A DNA stretch of 64,000 nt from Pyrenula massariospora (lineage: Eukaryota; Ascomycota; Eurotiomycetes; Pyrenulales; Pyrenulaceae): contig JAGFMI010000001.1 in NCBI GenBank assembly GCA_021030905.1, positions 2,108,001-2,172,000 of the forward strand, written 5' to 3'. The notes under the pieces are model-generated. The model did not search any database, had not been told where the DNA came from, and saw nothing but the letters and a program-made list of their open reading frames with translations. Positions 12,373-24,584 of the stretch are shown here, piece after piece; position 1 is the first letter of the stretch; every line of letters begins with the position of its first letter. Made by a program: the position numbers and the translations under genes.

Positions 12373-15300
12373 ATGGGCCTGGGCGTGGAAGAAATTTATG
12401 GGAAAGAGAATCTGAACACTGAAACGCACGAGGAGTACAAGCCTTATACTCCCGAGAAGGGGTATGGCTGGGCGGGAGCCTTGCCTGACAGGCAAGGTCT
12501 CTACGACCCCCAGCTAGAGAAGGATGCTTGCGGCGTCGGCTTTGCAGCGTAAGCACATGCAGATGTCGGCGAAGTTGGGAATGCTTGCTAACAGCTTCAA
12601 AGTCATATCAAGGGCAAGGCGAGCCACAAGATCGTGAGCGATGGTACAACCTTGTTCCAGATTACCCTGTTTCCCGAGCTTTTTACTAACCTTGTTCCAA
12701 GCCCGCAATCTCCTCTGCAATATGACGCACCGCGGTGCCGTTGGCTCTGACGCCCGCGATGGCGATGGCGCAGGGGTCATGACTTCGGTTCCGCACAAGT
12801 TTTTCATTAAGAATTTTTCAAGAGAGACCGGGATTGATCTGCCACCTCTGGGCCAGTACGCCGCGGGCAATCTCTTCTTCAAGCCAGACACGGAAATGCT
12901 GAAACTTGCTACCACCTCTTTTGAACAATGTGCAACTGAGTTGGGTTTGAGAACACTTGGCTGGCGCGAGGTCCCTAGAGACTCTTCGCTGCTCGGCCCG
13001 GCTGCGTTGTCTAGAGAACCGATCATCTTACAGCCGTTTGTTGTTCTTGCGTCGGCTTATGGCGACGGTAATAAGCCTAAAATTACAGATGCCGATCAGT
13101 TTGATGAGGTCGAGTTTGAGAGGAAGCTTTATGTGCTGAGGAAGGCTATGTCCCATGATGCTCGTTACAAGCCATGGTTTTACATTTGCTCCTTAAGCAA
13201 CAAGAATATGGTGTACAAGGGTCAACTTGCTCCTGTACAGGTATATCAATATTATCACGATCTTGTTTCTGTAGATTATGAGGGCCACTTTGCTCTTGTC
13301 CACTCCAGGTTTTCTACCAACACATTTCCTTCTTGGGATCGTTCGCAGCCGCTTCGATGGGCAGCTCACAACGGTGAGATCAACACTTTGAGGGGGAACA
13401 AGAACTGGATGAGAGCACGTGAGGGCGTCTTGCAATCAAGCTTCTTTGGAGATGAACTCCAACGCCTCTTTCCTATCATTGAAGACGGAGGTTCTGATTC
13501 TGCCGCCTTTGACAATGTGCTCGAACTACTAGTCATGAACAGGGTACTCTCCCTCCCGGAAGCTGTTATGCTACTAGTCCCTGAAGCATGGCAAGGTAAT
13601 GCTGCTATGGATCCTGCCAAAGCCGCCTTCTATGAGTGGGCTGCCTGCATGATGGAGCCATGGGATGGACCCGCCCTTTTTACGTTCAGTGATGGTCGGT
13701 ATTGTGGCGCGAACCTTGATAGAAACGGTCTCCGCCCGTGTCGGTATTATGTGACAGACGACGATAGAATCATTTGCGCATCCGAAGTTGGCACAATCGC
13801 CATCGAGCCTGAACATGTCATCCAAAAGGGTCGGCTTCAACCTGGTAAAATGCTCTTGGTCGACACGGTCGCTGGGCGTATCATCGACGACTCAGAGCTT
13901 AAAGACACTGTTTCGCACCGGCAAAATTTTAGGCAATGGTTGGATGCAAGCTTGCTCAAGATGCCTGCAGTCTACTCCCAGCTCAGTGAGAAGATGGACT
14001 TGTCACTGAAGTTGGATGAAGCCAACATTCAGAATGACCCTAGGCTACAAGCCTTTGGCTATTCCTTTGAGCAAGTCAGTCTTCTTCTTGGACCTATGGC
14101 TGCCGACTCAAAAGAAGCGCTAGGGTCAATGGGAAATGACGCACCATTGGCATGTCTCGCTCAACAACCAAGATTGCTGTACGAATATTTTAGACAGATG
14201 TTCGCTCAAGTCACCAACCCACCTATAGATCCGATACGCGAAGCCGTGGTCATGTCTCTGGAATGTTACGTTGGTCCACAAGGCAATCTCATGGAGATGG
14301 AATCATCACAATGCCAACGGCTCATGCTTCCTTCACCGATTTTACCGATTGAAGAATTCAACGCTCTCAAGAACTTCAGCGCACTCCATCCCGAGTGGAC
14401 TGTGAAGACAATCGACATTACGTTCGAAAAGGCCAGAGGGGTTCAGGGATATTTGGAGGCTCTTGACACTATCTGCGATGTTGCTGCTGAAGCAGTCGAA
14501 GCTGGCGACAAGATCATCATTCTGTCGGACCGCGCTGTTTCTGCCGAACGTGTCGCCATCTCAGCTTTGCTAGCAACAGGTCTTGTTCACCACCACATGG
14601 TCCGGAGTCGATGGCGATCTCGTGCAGCACTGGTGGTTGAGACTGCGGAAGCACGCGAAGTTCATCATATGTGTGTTTTGGTCGGTTACGGCGCCGATGC
14701 AATCTGCCCCTATCTGGCAATGGAGTGTATCCTCAAAATGAAACGTGAGAAATTAATTCGGAAAGATCTGCCTGTCGAACGGCTCATCCAGAATTACAAG
14801 GCCTCCTGTGATGGTGGCATTCTCAAAGTCATGAGCAAGATGGGTATCTCTACGCTGCAGTCTTACAAGGGAGCTCAAATTTTTGAGGCACTTGGCATAG
14901 ACGATTCGGTCGTAGATCGGTGCTTCTCAGGTACAGCAACACGGATCAGAGGACTTACATTTGAAGCTATTGCTCGAGATGCCTTTGCCTTCCATGAGAA
15001 AGGCTATCCTTCGAGGGCAATCACAGAGATTCCGGGCCTCGCCGAGACCGGAGAATATCACTGGCGCGACGGCGGAGAGCCTCACGTCAATGACCCAACT
15101 GCTATTGCCAATGTTCAAGATGCTGTTCGATCAAAGAACGACAAGTCCTACGAAGCATACTCTCTTTCAGAGTATGAACAGATCAAGAATTGTACGCTTC
15201 GAGGGATGCTTGATTTCGACTTTGAGCAACGCACGCCAGTACCGATTGACCAAGTCGAGCCATGGACAGAAATCGTTCGCCGCTTCGTTACTGGAGCAAT

Positions 15301-18300
15301 GTCATACGGTTCAATCTCTATGGAGTCTCATTCCACTCTGGCTGTTGCCCTCAATCGGCTGGGCGGTAAGTCCAACACGGGGGAAGGGGGCGAAGATCCT
15401 GAACGCAGCCTTGTCTTGGAAAATGGGGACACAATGAGATCCGCCATCAAGCAGATCGCTTCTGGGAGATTTGGTGTTACCTCCAATTACATGGCTGATG
15501 CAGACGAACTCCAGATCAAGATGGCGCAGGGCGCCAAGCCTGGAGAAGGTGGCGAACTGCCAGGCCACAAAGTTTCCGAGTCAATTGCTCACACACGTCA
15601 TTCAACCCCAGGTGTTGGCCTAATCTCTCCTCCTCCGCATCACGACATATACTCGATTGAAGATTTAAAGCAGTTGATCTACGACCTAAAGTGTTCCAAC
15701 CCCCGGGCAAGAATCTCTGTGAAGCTCGTCTCGGAAGTCGGCGTTGGTATTGTTGCTTCAGGTGTTGCAAAAGCCAAGGCTGACCATATTCTCATCTCGG
15801 GTCACGACGGTGGGACCGGTGCCTCGAGATGGACTGGGATTAAATACGCTGGATTGCCATGGGAGCTTGGTCTCGCGGAGACCCACCAAACATTAGTGCT
15901 GAACGATCTCCGAGGTCGCACTATTGTCCAGACTGATGGTCAGCTTCGCACTGGCCGTGATGTCGCCATCGCCTGCTTATTAGGTGCTGAAGAATGGGGC
16001 TTCGCAACTGCTCCTTTGATCGCAATGGGTTGTATTATGATGAGAAAGTGCCACTGCACGTAATCCCCTTTCTTTTGAGTACCTGCTATGCTATCCCGTT
16101 CCACTGCTTTCTCACGTGCCCAATTACCCATAATGTAATTGAGTATCTCCCGCCAGAGCTGTTTGCGCTTTTCAATGACGCCTGAGAAATAGCTGGTGCT
16201 AACAATCTGCAACAGTGAACACTTGTCCCGTGGGTATTGCCACCCAAGATCCAGAGCTACGAAAGAAGTTTACCGGAACCCCCGAGCATGTCATCAATTT
16301 CTTCTACTATATTGCAAATGAGCTTCGGGCGATCATGGCGAAGCTAGGGCTTCGCACGGTGAACGAAATGGTTGGCCGTGCGGAGCTACTCCGTGTTCGA
16401 GACGACCTACGAACTCCAAAGACTGAAAACTTAGATCTTTCTCTTATTTTAACGCCCGCCCATTCCATCCGACCTGGCGTAGCCACGTATAATGTTCGCA
16501 AACAGGACCATAAGCTACATACGCGCTTAGACAACAAGCTTATCGCCGAGTCTGAAACTGCTCTAGAGAAAGGGTTGCCTTGCCGGATTGAGTCTGACAT
16601 GGTAAATACGGACCGTACTTTGGGATCTACACTGTCATATCAAATCAGTCGACGCTACGGAGAAGCTGGGTTGCCACACGATACGATACATGCCAATCTA
16701 AAAGGTTCAGCTGGCCAATCCTTTGGATGCTCTCTTGCACCTGGGGTCACACTGGAGCTAGAGGGCGATGCCAATGATTATGTTGGTAAGGTGCTCTCAG
16801 GCGGCCGCCTCATCATTTACCCACCCCGAGGGGCTGTATTCAAAGCAGAAGAGAACATACTTATTGGAAATGTTTGTCTTTACGGTGCGACTAGCGGAAC
16901 TTGTTATTTCCGCGGCGTTGCCGCTGAGCGCTTTGCGGTTCGAAATTCAGGTGCAATTGCGGTTGTCGAGGGTGTCGGTGACCACGGTTGTGAGTACATG
17001 ACTGGGGGCCGCGTTGTCATCTTAGGCAGTACAGGCCGGAATTTCGCTGCTGGCATGTCTGGGGGTATCGCCTATGTCCTTGATATGAACCAAGATTTCC
17101 ATTCAAAGATCAACATGGAAATGGTCGAGGTGTCAGGGCTGGAGGATCCATCAGAGATTGCCTACTTGCGGGGTCTTATTGAGGATCACCATCACTATAC
17201 CGGCTCAGAACTCGCAGCTCGAATCCTTCTCGACTTTACTCGGGCCCTACCGAGATTTGTCAAGGTCTTACCAACTGACTACAAGCGTGTTATGGCAGAA
17301 CAAGCGGCTAAAGCCGAGGCAGCAAAGAAAGCAGAATATTCGCTTCCGCTATTGCCTGGCAATCCTGTCAGATCTGAGCATGAAGAGCATAAAAGAAAAG
17401 CCAATGAGAAGGAGGAACAGCAGAAAAAGAAGGATATGCTCGACATTGAAGAAACAATACAAGATGCTAAGCAGGAGAAAAAGCGTTCCGCATTAGTTTT
17501 GGACAAGACTCGCGGTTTTATGAAGTACACTCGGCGCAGTGAGAAGTATCGTAATCCCAAGACTCGCACCAGAGATTGGGCGGAACTGTCGTCACGGCTT
17601 AACGAAGATGAGCTCAAGTACCAGTCGGCTCGTTGTATGGACTGCGGTGTCCCATTCTGTCAGTCCGACACTGGTTGTCCAATCTCTAACATTATTCCGA
17701 AGTGGAACGAGCTTGTCTTCCAAAACCAATGGAAGGATGCGTTGAATCGGCTACTCATGACCAATAATTTCCCTGAATTTACGGGACGAGTGTGCCCGGC
17801 TCCTTGCGAGGGAGCGTGCGTGTTGGGTATCAATGAAGACCCTGTTGGCATCAAATCCATTGAGTGCGCGATCATTGATAGAGGTTTCGAAATGGGCTGG
17901 ATGGTCCCTGCCCCTCCAAAAACTCGCACAGGAAAGACTATCGCGATCATTGGCTCCGGACCAGCGGGCCTTGCTGCGGCCGATCAATTAAACCGAGCTG
18001 GTCACGAAGTGACGGTCTACGAGCGGGCAGATCGCATCGGTGGCCTGCTCATGTACGGTATTCCAAACATGAAACTCGACAAACGTATCGTCCAGCGACG
18101 AGTTGATTTCATGGCTGCTGAAGGCGTCAAATTCATAACTTCATGTTTCGTTGGTCCTGATGAGGAAGTGTCTTTGGAAATGCTTCGCCATGAAAACGAT
18201 GCTGTCATCATTGCTACCGGCGCCACTGTAGCTCGAGACCTAAAGATCCCAAACCGTGATCTCGATGGAATCCATTTTGCTATGCAGTTTCTTCATAAGA

Positions 18301-19114
18301 ACACTAAATCCCTACTTGATTCTGAACTAGCTGATGGAAGCTACATATCTGCGAAAGACAAACATGTTGTGGTCATCGGAGGTGGAGACACAGGCAATGA
18401 TTGTATTGGAACGGCAGTGCGTCACGGTGCTAAATCGGTGACGAATTTTGAGCTATTGCCGCAGCCTCCACCAGAACGAGCTCGAGACAACCCGTGGCCA
18501 CAGTGGCCGAGGATCTATCGTGTCGACTATGGACATTCCGAAGTCAAAACTCACATGGGCAAAGACCCCCGCGAATATTGCATCATGTCGGAGGATTTTG
18601 TTGGCGAAGATGGCAAAGTCACTGGCATCAATACCCACCGCGTCGAGTGGGCCAAAGCGGCGACTGGCGGCTGGGATATGAAACAGGTCGATGGTAGCGA
18701 GCAATTCTTCCCAGCAGATCTTGTGCTTCTCTCTATGGGCTTCTTAGGTCCGGAAGACCGAGTGCTAGGCGATTTCGTTGAGAAAGATGCTCGAAAGAAT
18801 ATCAAGACACCACCTGGCTGTTATGATACAAGCTTGCCTGGTGTATTTGCGGCAGGTGACTGTCGCAGAGGACAGTCTTTGATTGTGTGGTGAGTGTAAT
18901 GACCTGCAATTCTATTATCTACGATGCTAATTCAGCTCTCAGGGGCATTAATGAAGGCCGACAAGCCGCACGTCAAGTCGATACTTACCTGATGGGTATT
19001 GGCTCGCAGTTGCCGGTGACGGGTGGTATCGTGAAACGGAACCCCTTGGATTCTATCCCCAAATCCAAATTTGAAAAGGCTCCACCGCACATTGCCGTGG
19101 CTCAAGCAGCATAG
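12373..19114 (+). CDS. glt1: Glutamate synthase (NAD(P)H-dependent GOGAT), fused alpha-beta enzyme
   Basis: It converts glutamine plus 2-oxoglutarate to two glutamates and works with glutamine synthetase in ammonium assimilation. Exons 12373-12548, 12603-12643, 12702-16055, 16216-18889 and 18943-19114 give 2138 aa, the normal size for fungal and plant single-chain enzymes. The propeptide ends before Cys53 (KDACGVGF), the N-terminal nucleophile of the glutaminase domain. The central and FMN-binding synthase domain follows, with the 3Fe-4S ligands near Cys1182, Cys1188 and Cys1193. Next come the beta-helix GXGXG domain (about 1350-1520) and a charged Lys/Glu linker (about 1570-1620). The beta part has 4Fe-4S cysteines ([23 protein letters not shown]), FAD motif [12 protein letters not shown] (about 1766) and NAD(P)H motif [11 protein letters not shown] (about 1908). 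Start chosen at the ATG that gives a family-length propeptide. NADH versus NADPH preference is not resolved. Confidence 0.96.
16056..16215 (+). other. GC-AG intron in glutamate synthase
   Basis: The universally conserved peptide MRKCHLNTCPVG, which holds two of the iron-sulfur cysteines, is restored only if the intron begins with GCACGT at 16056 and ends at the CAG before 16216. No GT donor nearby keeps this peptide in frame. A branch-like GCTAAC lies 11-16 bases before the acceptor. At 160 nt it is the longest intron resolved here. Confidence 0.8.
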
Positions 19115-20463
19115 CTGACTGTTTCTAATTTATGATCAAAGGAAGAACGTTGGTCCATGACATTTCAAAATTTCCGGCATAGAGATGGGCTGAAACATTG
19201 TGGACATTTCTCCGAAGGTTTGATGTCATACTGATGAGTGCATTTTAACAATGTAGCAAAAGTGTGGGCAGGTTATGACCTAATTTTGACGCGAAATACC
19301 CCTCGTTTACGACATTTGCTTTTTTGCTCGTTTCAAGATACCACATGTACAATGAATGAGTGCAGATTTTTCTATACTACTCAATCGCTTTTAGACTCTC
19401 GTTGCTCTGGTTCTGGGTGTCGGCGAATACATCCTGTTCTTTGTACATACAACTACATCCTTTGATGCTTAGTAGCACATATTACTCTCTTCGAGTGCAC
19501 ATGATTTGCGCACGAAATTTCATCCTTGATCCTCTAAGAATATTCTCCATGTCAGAGACAGCAGGAAAGGAAGGATTGTATGCTTTTCGATCTGGATTGC
19601 GTGGAGGGAAAGGATGACTTCTGAAATTTTCCCAAGACTGATCATTCCGTAGTAAACTACATGTTATATGAAAGCTATCTGTCTCCCCCAGGAGCCGTTC
19701 GTAAACGCAGAAGGGCTTGATGCGACATGTAGTAAGTAGTAAATCTCGGCAGCCAAATCCCGATAAACAAAAACATCATTCCAGAATTCTTGGACCCTTT
19801 TTCCACCTTCACCACTTCAATTTTTCGCAGACATATCGATCGATCTTGAGTTTTGGGCTGGTGGTGCCTGGCAGCTGGTTTTTGGGTTGCTGAGGTCATC
19901 GGTTATACTTCGGCTTAACGAGGCTCTGACTCTAAGCGCTCGCCAGCCTTGCCTGCACAGGCCTGCTGGCGCGGTAACCAAACACTTGGAGTTCCCCCAA
20001 ACCATTCAGATGACCAAAAGTTGATTAATTTTGAATCTCGAATTGTTGATTGTCAGAATTGAAAACATTCTCTCAAATAGCCTACTTAAATATCTCCTCT
20101 ACGATAACAGAAATCTCGTCTCAACCATTCGTCGAATCACACAAGGTGCCTCAATTTTGGGTCGTAGCCAGAAGAGCTTGCAGCTGCTTTTTTGAAATTC
20201 GGGCTCCGTACGAGGCCAATCGAGAGTTTTGAAACGCATACACGGCATCCCTCTTACCAGCATCATGCGAGCTTAAGCAGAAACAGAAGGAAAAGCTCCT
20301 GGATGGCGATTCGACCTGTCCAAAAACACCACTTAACATTCCTCTTCCACCAAGTTGCACCCTCCAAAGAGAACCCGAGCCGCAAAAGCATCTCCAATAC
20401 CTCCCGTCTGATTCGCGCGTGCAAGAACTCTCCTCCAATCTCACGCCAATCACAACCGCCGTC
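19115..20463. other. Intergenic region between glutamate synthase and the Apc15-like gene
   Basis: 1.35 kb of AT-richer sequence holding the 3' end of glutamate synthase and the promoter of the next gene. No coding region, tRNA or repeat was recognised. Confidence 0.5.
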
Positions 20464-21846
20464 ATGTTGATATCCTCTTTACCCGTCCTTTCTCCTCCTA
20501 CTACCCATCTTCTGTCGTCTACAACATCCTTCCCAGCTTCAAGTCCGGCTTCTTCGACTGGTCCACGCTCCTCAAATCCTACTTCTCGTAATCGTACTCC
20601 TCGTGTATCACAGCAGTCTTATCTCAACAACCCTCATAGCCTCTCTGCCCTTGCAGCCGAGGAGAACGCCATCTTTGTCCGGAAAGAAGCAATTCAGAAA
20701 TTTGGTTGGGAATGGATCAAACCGGCAGGCTGCCTCAGAACAATGGCTGGCCGAGAGGAGGAAGAGGAAGAGCGGAGAGCAGCCGAGGAGGCCATGGCAC
20801 AGGCTATGGACGAACAATGGGGAGAAGCTCAGGGTCCAGATGGTCAGGTCGAAGCTATGGAAGGCCAAGAAGGGGAAGCAGAAGGTGCCGAGGAGCGAGA
20901 TCTCGATGATGAGGTTCCTGACGCTGACGCGCAGCCCTCCGCTCCAGACCGGAGCGCTGTCGAAGAAGGGGACGAGGAGAATTCAGCCCTTCAGCCAGAC
21001 GAGACCGGGCTTGAGGATTCGGCGCTGAACGCAGCCGAGACACCTGCTCAATTCACTGCTTCCCGTACAGTCCACTTCGCTCAACAACCATCCGCCTTCA
21101 CCGCTGCCACTGACCAGCTCCCAAATCCAAGCTTCAATGTCCACTCAATCAACGCCATAACCCCATCAAATACCGCCGCCGCCACTTCAGCCCTCCACCC
21201 ACACCGTACAGAGGAATCTGAAATGATGATGACCCCCATCTCTCCCACACACCCGCTCTCCCCAGCCGCAGACATCGACCTCGACGCCGCCATCCCGGAC
21301 GCTCTCTCAGACCCAGACGACTCGGGCGAATGGCAACATACCGACACCGACGCCTCGCTCCCCGACGACTCTCAATCCCCTCCCCCCTCACCCGGCCCCC
21401 TCATCACCGCAACCCCAAGCAGGAGGAGCATGCGCCTTGTATCCCCGTCGGTAAACGCACAAGCGGGCAGGAACCGCGGCCAGCAGCAGCAACACCAACA
21501 ACAACAATGGCTCCGTGGCACTGGTCGGAGTCAGCAGCAGACCCGAGAGAGCTTCAGCCCGAGCGCGCCCTCCCGCACCCGGAATCTGAGAAACAGAGAC
21601 CGAGATCTCGGAGAGGATAGCAGCAGTCCGTTGGCGCCAGATAGCGTGGGGCCGAGCAATGCGGCAAACCGGAACGTGGTGTCTGGTGTTGGGGGCAGGC
21701 GGATGTTCTCTGGAAGGGCGAATCCGTTTCAGCGGGCGTTTTCGGGCCAAGGACCAGGAGTGGGGCAGGGGCAGGAAGGAGAGGGGCAGAGCGTGAGGGT
21801 GGTGTCGACGGGGGAGGTGAGGAGGGTTCTGGGGGGGGAAAATTGA
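20464..21846 (+). CDS. Apc15-like subunit of the anaphase-promoting complex
   Basis: The single-exon product is 460 aa. Its opening, MLISSLPVLSPPTTH, followed by a Ser-rich stretch, the SALAAEENAIFVRKEAIQKFG block and a WIKPAG segment, matches my recall of the fungal Apc15 family. An Ala/Glu-rich coiled segment precedes the signature ERDLDDEVPDADA (about residues 141-153). A second acidic block (GEWQHTDTDASLPDD, about 281-295) is also typical. The rest is low complexity: Gln runs near 340-350 and an Arg/Gly/Gln-rich tail. APC/C-bound Apc15/Mnd2 proteins help turn over the mitotic checkpoint complex or restrain meiotic APC/C. The ATG at 20464 was chosen because the conserved block begins there. 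It is longer than animal Apc15 because of the disordered tail. Confidence 0.72.
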   Translation: MLISSLPVLSPPTTHLLSSTTSFPASSPASSTGPRSSNPTSRNRTPRVSQQSYLNNPHSLSALAAEENAIFVRKEAIQKFGWEWIKPAGCLRTMAGREEEEEERRAAEEAMAQAMDEQWGEAQGPDGQVEAMEGQEGEAEGAEERDLDDEVPDADAQPSAPDRSAVEEGDEENSALQPDETGLEDSALNAAETPAQFTASRTVHFAQQPSAFTAATDQLPNPSFNVHSINAITPSNTAAATSALHPHRTEESEMMMTPISPTHPLSPAADIDLDAAIPDALSDPDDSGEWQHTDTDASLPDDSQSPPPSPGPLITATPSRRSMRLVSPSVNAQAGRNRGQQQQHQQQQWLRGTGRSQQQTRESFSPSAPSRTRNLRNRDRDLGEDSSSPLAPDSVGPSNAANRNVVSGVGGRRMFSGRANPFQRAFSGQGPGVGQGQEGEGQSVRVVSTGEVRRVLGGEN

Positions 21847-22809
21847 AACGAGATGAATGCTGGGTTGTGCGTGTTAAGGGCATTGTTTTTTTGTTTGTGG
21901 TTATGCATGCTGAGTTTTAGGGAGGGAGTGTGATTGCGATTGTGATTGTGATTGTTGGTGGTCAATGAAATACCGATGACAATGAATATGGCGGACAAGG
22001 AAAACGGAATGGAATGGAGTGCTGTCGTTGATTTGATAGTGGATGGATATCCTGAGAAAAAAATACCCCGACTTGTGTATCTGTCATACAGTGCCTCTGG
22101 CAAGGATTTGGGTTGGGTGGCTGTATTGAAATACCTCATTTCGATTGCGGTGAGAAGTCGGGAAGTCCTTTTCGGGATTGCATTTGTACAGTACACACAG
22201 AGAATTGCGAATATCAAATGAACGGCTTTTTTCTAAGTTCCGGTTCAGAAATTTTAAGCTTTGGTAATTCTATTGCCTGGTGATCGTGATCTGAAATTGA
22301 ATGCTTGAATTCAGGTCCTGCCCCGGTCTATTAAATAGTAATCGTAGTGCTACATCTACATGTCATACAATGCCAGGTATGTGCGTGATTTTCGTCTCGT
22401 GACTAATTTCCCACTTCTCTCTTCTTCATCGCTGATGACGGGATATGCTATGCATCTTTCTGCGTGAGGTGTCGTTAATTTTGAACGCTAGAGGTGGTAT
22501 GGTGGTATTACAATGTTGCGGCAAAGATATATAAGGTTGAGGAAGGTCATATGGATGGGAGAGGTCTTGTGGGGAGGATGGTGTGAAAGGAGGTCGTAAG
22601 AGTTGAGGTCCGGAGAGTAACGGGGTAGCCGTGTAATCAAGTTCGTGTATGCGATATTGGAGAAACAACCGGTCGATATCAATAACTGGATGATCAAATC
22701 GTTGATATCGAAAGATAGAAGGTTGGGCCCTGGGTAGCGGGCTAGGAGTTTCCGTTAGAGAGAACAAACCATACAGCAATACAGGGCATCCATACCATGT
22801 AGTCGTCAT
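21847..22809. other. Convergent intergenic region (Apc15-like and Bet1 genes)
   Basis: This is the 3' flank of two converging genes. It contains a short tandem run of TGTGATTG-like units near 21930-21957. Open frames on both strands lack family features. No RNA gene was seen. Confidence 0.5.
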
Positions 22810-23544
22810 CTAGAACAACCAGACCCATGCGAAAATAGCCCAAACCGCAAGGAAGAACAGCAGCCACACTCTCCAGCCAATCCCCGTCCTCTCGGCCATC
22901 CTGAGCATCCTATTCATTGTCCCCTTTAGGCGCACCTGCGTATTCTCGAATGTCTCGTTCATCTTCTCGGCAAAGGCGGAGGAGTCGCGGATCTCATCAC
23001 CCATGGCAACCGCGAGGGTTTTGAATTGGGAGACTTTGGATAAGAGGATGGATTCTTGTTCGGTGTTTTGGGATTCGAGGCTGTCGAGGACGGAAGAAGA
23101 ATACTGGCCTCTGAAGAGTATATTTGTTAGTCTTGGCTACAACTCCTTGCGGCAGCTGGAACGAGCGGGTTGAAGGTGATCGTTTTCTTCACCCATCTAG
23201 AGAACATACTTTGAATTCGGCGTTGCTGGCCGATACCCATCAGCGCCTGCTACACCACTCCCACTTGCGCTGCCGTTCAGTCCCGGCCCAAGAGTGCCAT
23301 TAGAATAACTGTACGGATTCGTCCCACCACCTGAATTGTAGCCGTAGCCCCTCGCCGGCGAGGCGCTGCTGGTTGGCCGGTTCCGCGCATCGTTGTTTCC
23401 GGGGTAGTTCTCGAAGAGGGAGGAGGCAGCACGCGGGTCGTGCCGGGAGTGAGGATGTCTTTGTGGACCGGGTCAGTCAGGATCGAGTTTACACTTGGTC
23501 TGAGGGATATCAGGGGAGCGAGATGAGGCTTACCGCGATGTCAT
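22810..23544 (-). CDS. bet1: Bet1-type SNARE (ER-Golgi transport)
   Basis: This Qc-SNARE drives fusion of ER-derived vesicles with the Golgi. Exons 23544-23534, 23458-23210 and 23110-22810 give 186 aa in frame. The first exon encodes only MTS plus part of an Arg codon. Residues 5-85 are a Gly/Ser/Asn-rich disordered head. The SNARE helix (about 95-160) begins LDSLESQNTEQESILLSKV and continues through AMGDEIRDSSAFAEKMNETF, with the heptad pattern and central polar residue typical of the family. A C-terminal membrane anchor (about 166-186) is rich in Trp, Phe and Leu with a very short lumenal end, as in Bet1 and Sft1. The longer disordered head is usual for Pezizomycotina. Bet1 is preferred over Sft1 on the sequence around the GDEIRDS block. 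Confidence 0.9.
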
Positions 23545-24135
23545 AGTGTCGTGTAAGGAAGGGATAGACTGGCGGGAAGAATCCGTATTTTTTTCCTGGT
23601 CAGCGTCGGGGAGACAGCGGGCCCTGGGAAAAGGCTTGGCATGCGATTTCCACCGCGGATAACTAGAGACGGTGGGAGTTGGTGCGTCTGTCTCCCAGAG
23701 ATCCTTCGGAATCTTTGCAGCATCCCCAAAGAACACTCTCTATGCGGCCAAGCTCGTTGTGGGTACGTCTGGCGTTTGAGCCGGTACAATACGATGAGCG
23801 TCCCTCCATTCAAGCTTAAGTTTAAGGGGCATGTCGTGAGGCAGTCTATTTTTTAACTCCATGTCTTCAATCATTCATTATCAATGTTATATACTAACGA
23901 TACAATTCTTTCCTTCTATTTTGTCATGGAATGTGCATGCTGTGCGAAAAGGTGCTTCTATCTAGATAAGTATGTGACTCTCTCGAGTCTGTCTGTCCGA
24001 TTGATGATCCAGTCCAAGTTATTTTCGCGCATTGAGAAATACAAAGCCGTATGTTACAAGAACTGAGCATCCTATCAAAATTTCGAACCAGCAGATGACC
24101 GGGCCTTGGCAAGCATGCAAAGAATCAAATTCCAA
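23545..24135. other. Intergenic region upstream of Bet1
   Basis: This holds the Bet1 promoter and AT-rich sequence leading to a nested repeat at 24136. Short frames here have no recognisable product. Confidence 0.45.
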
Positions 24136-24304
24136 CGAGGCTAGATGACAGAAATCGTGGCCGATCAATACTAGGTATCAGAAATCGTGGCGCATTCAAT
24201 ATGCTCCAGGCGGGTGCCAATACTTCCAGTCAGATAGGCCGCGACCTCTGACATCCAGCTGGGGGCCAGTCTCGATCGGCCACGATTTCTATCACCTAGC
24301 CTCG
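24136..24304. repeat. MITE-like element with 31-bp inverted ends, carrying a second element
   Basis: The ends, 24136-24166 and 24274-24304, are inverted repeats of each other over 31 bases with two mismatches, both transitions. The outer sequence starts CGAGGCTAGATGACAG. A second palindromic element of the same broad type lies between them. There is no coding capacity. No convincing target-site duplication is visible. Confidence 0.72.
24171..24260. repeat. About 90-bp MITE-like palindrome nested in the outer element
   Basis: It starts CTAGGTATCAGAAATCGTGG and ends with a degenerate inverse (24238-24259) that differs mainly by transitions. The middle has the motif CAGGCGGGTGCCAATAC, shared with the copies at 26926, 32591 and, in part, 32475. 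It is the most leftward member of a family that recurs up to 37.5 kb. Confidence 0.68.
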
Positions 24305-24584
24305 CAAGGGAGGCTTACCTAAAATAACTAGGTAGAGGGAGCTAAAGCCATGTCTCGTGGTATCTCAGGGGTAAAGCCGCACTTGATTTGGCAGAATTGA
24401 AAGGTCAAGAGCCGAGCCAAGCGTTGGGGGACGCAGGACGAAAATCACACCGATTAGTAGATAAGCAAATCATCTGAAATAGGAAGCTTTAAAAGCTGGC
24501 AATGCCCCCAAAATGGCCCTTCCTATTTCGACAGCCTTGACGCTGCTGTTCGCTTCACAAAGTTTCTATAGATAAGCTTTCGAC

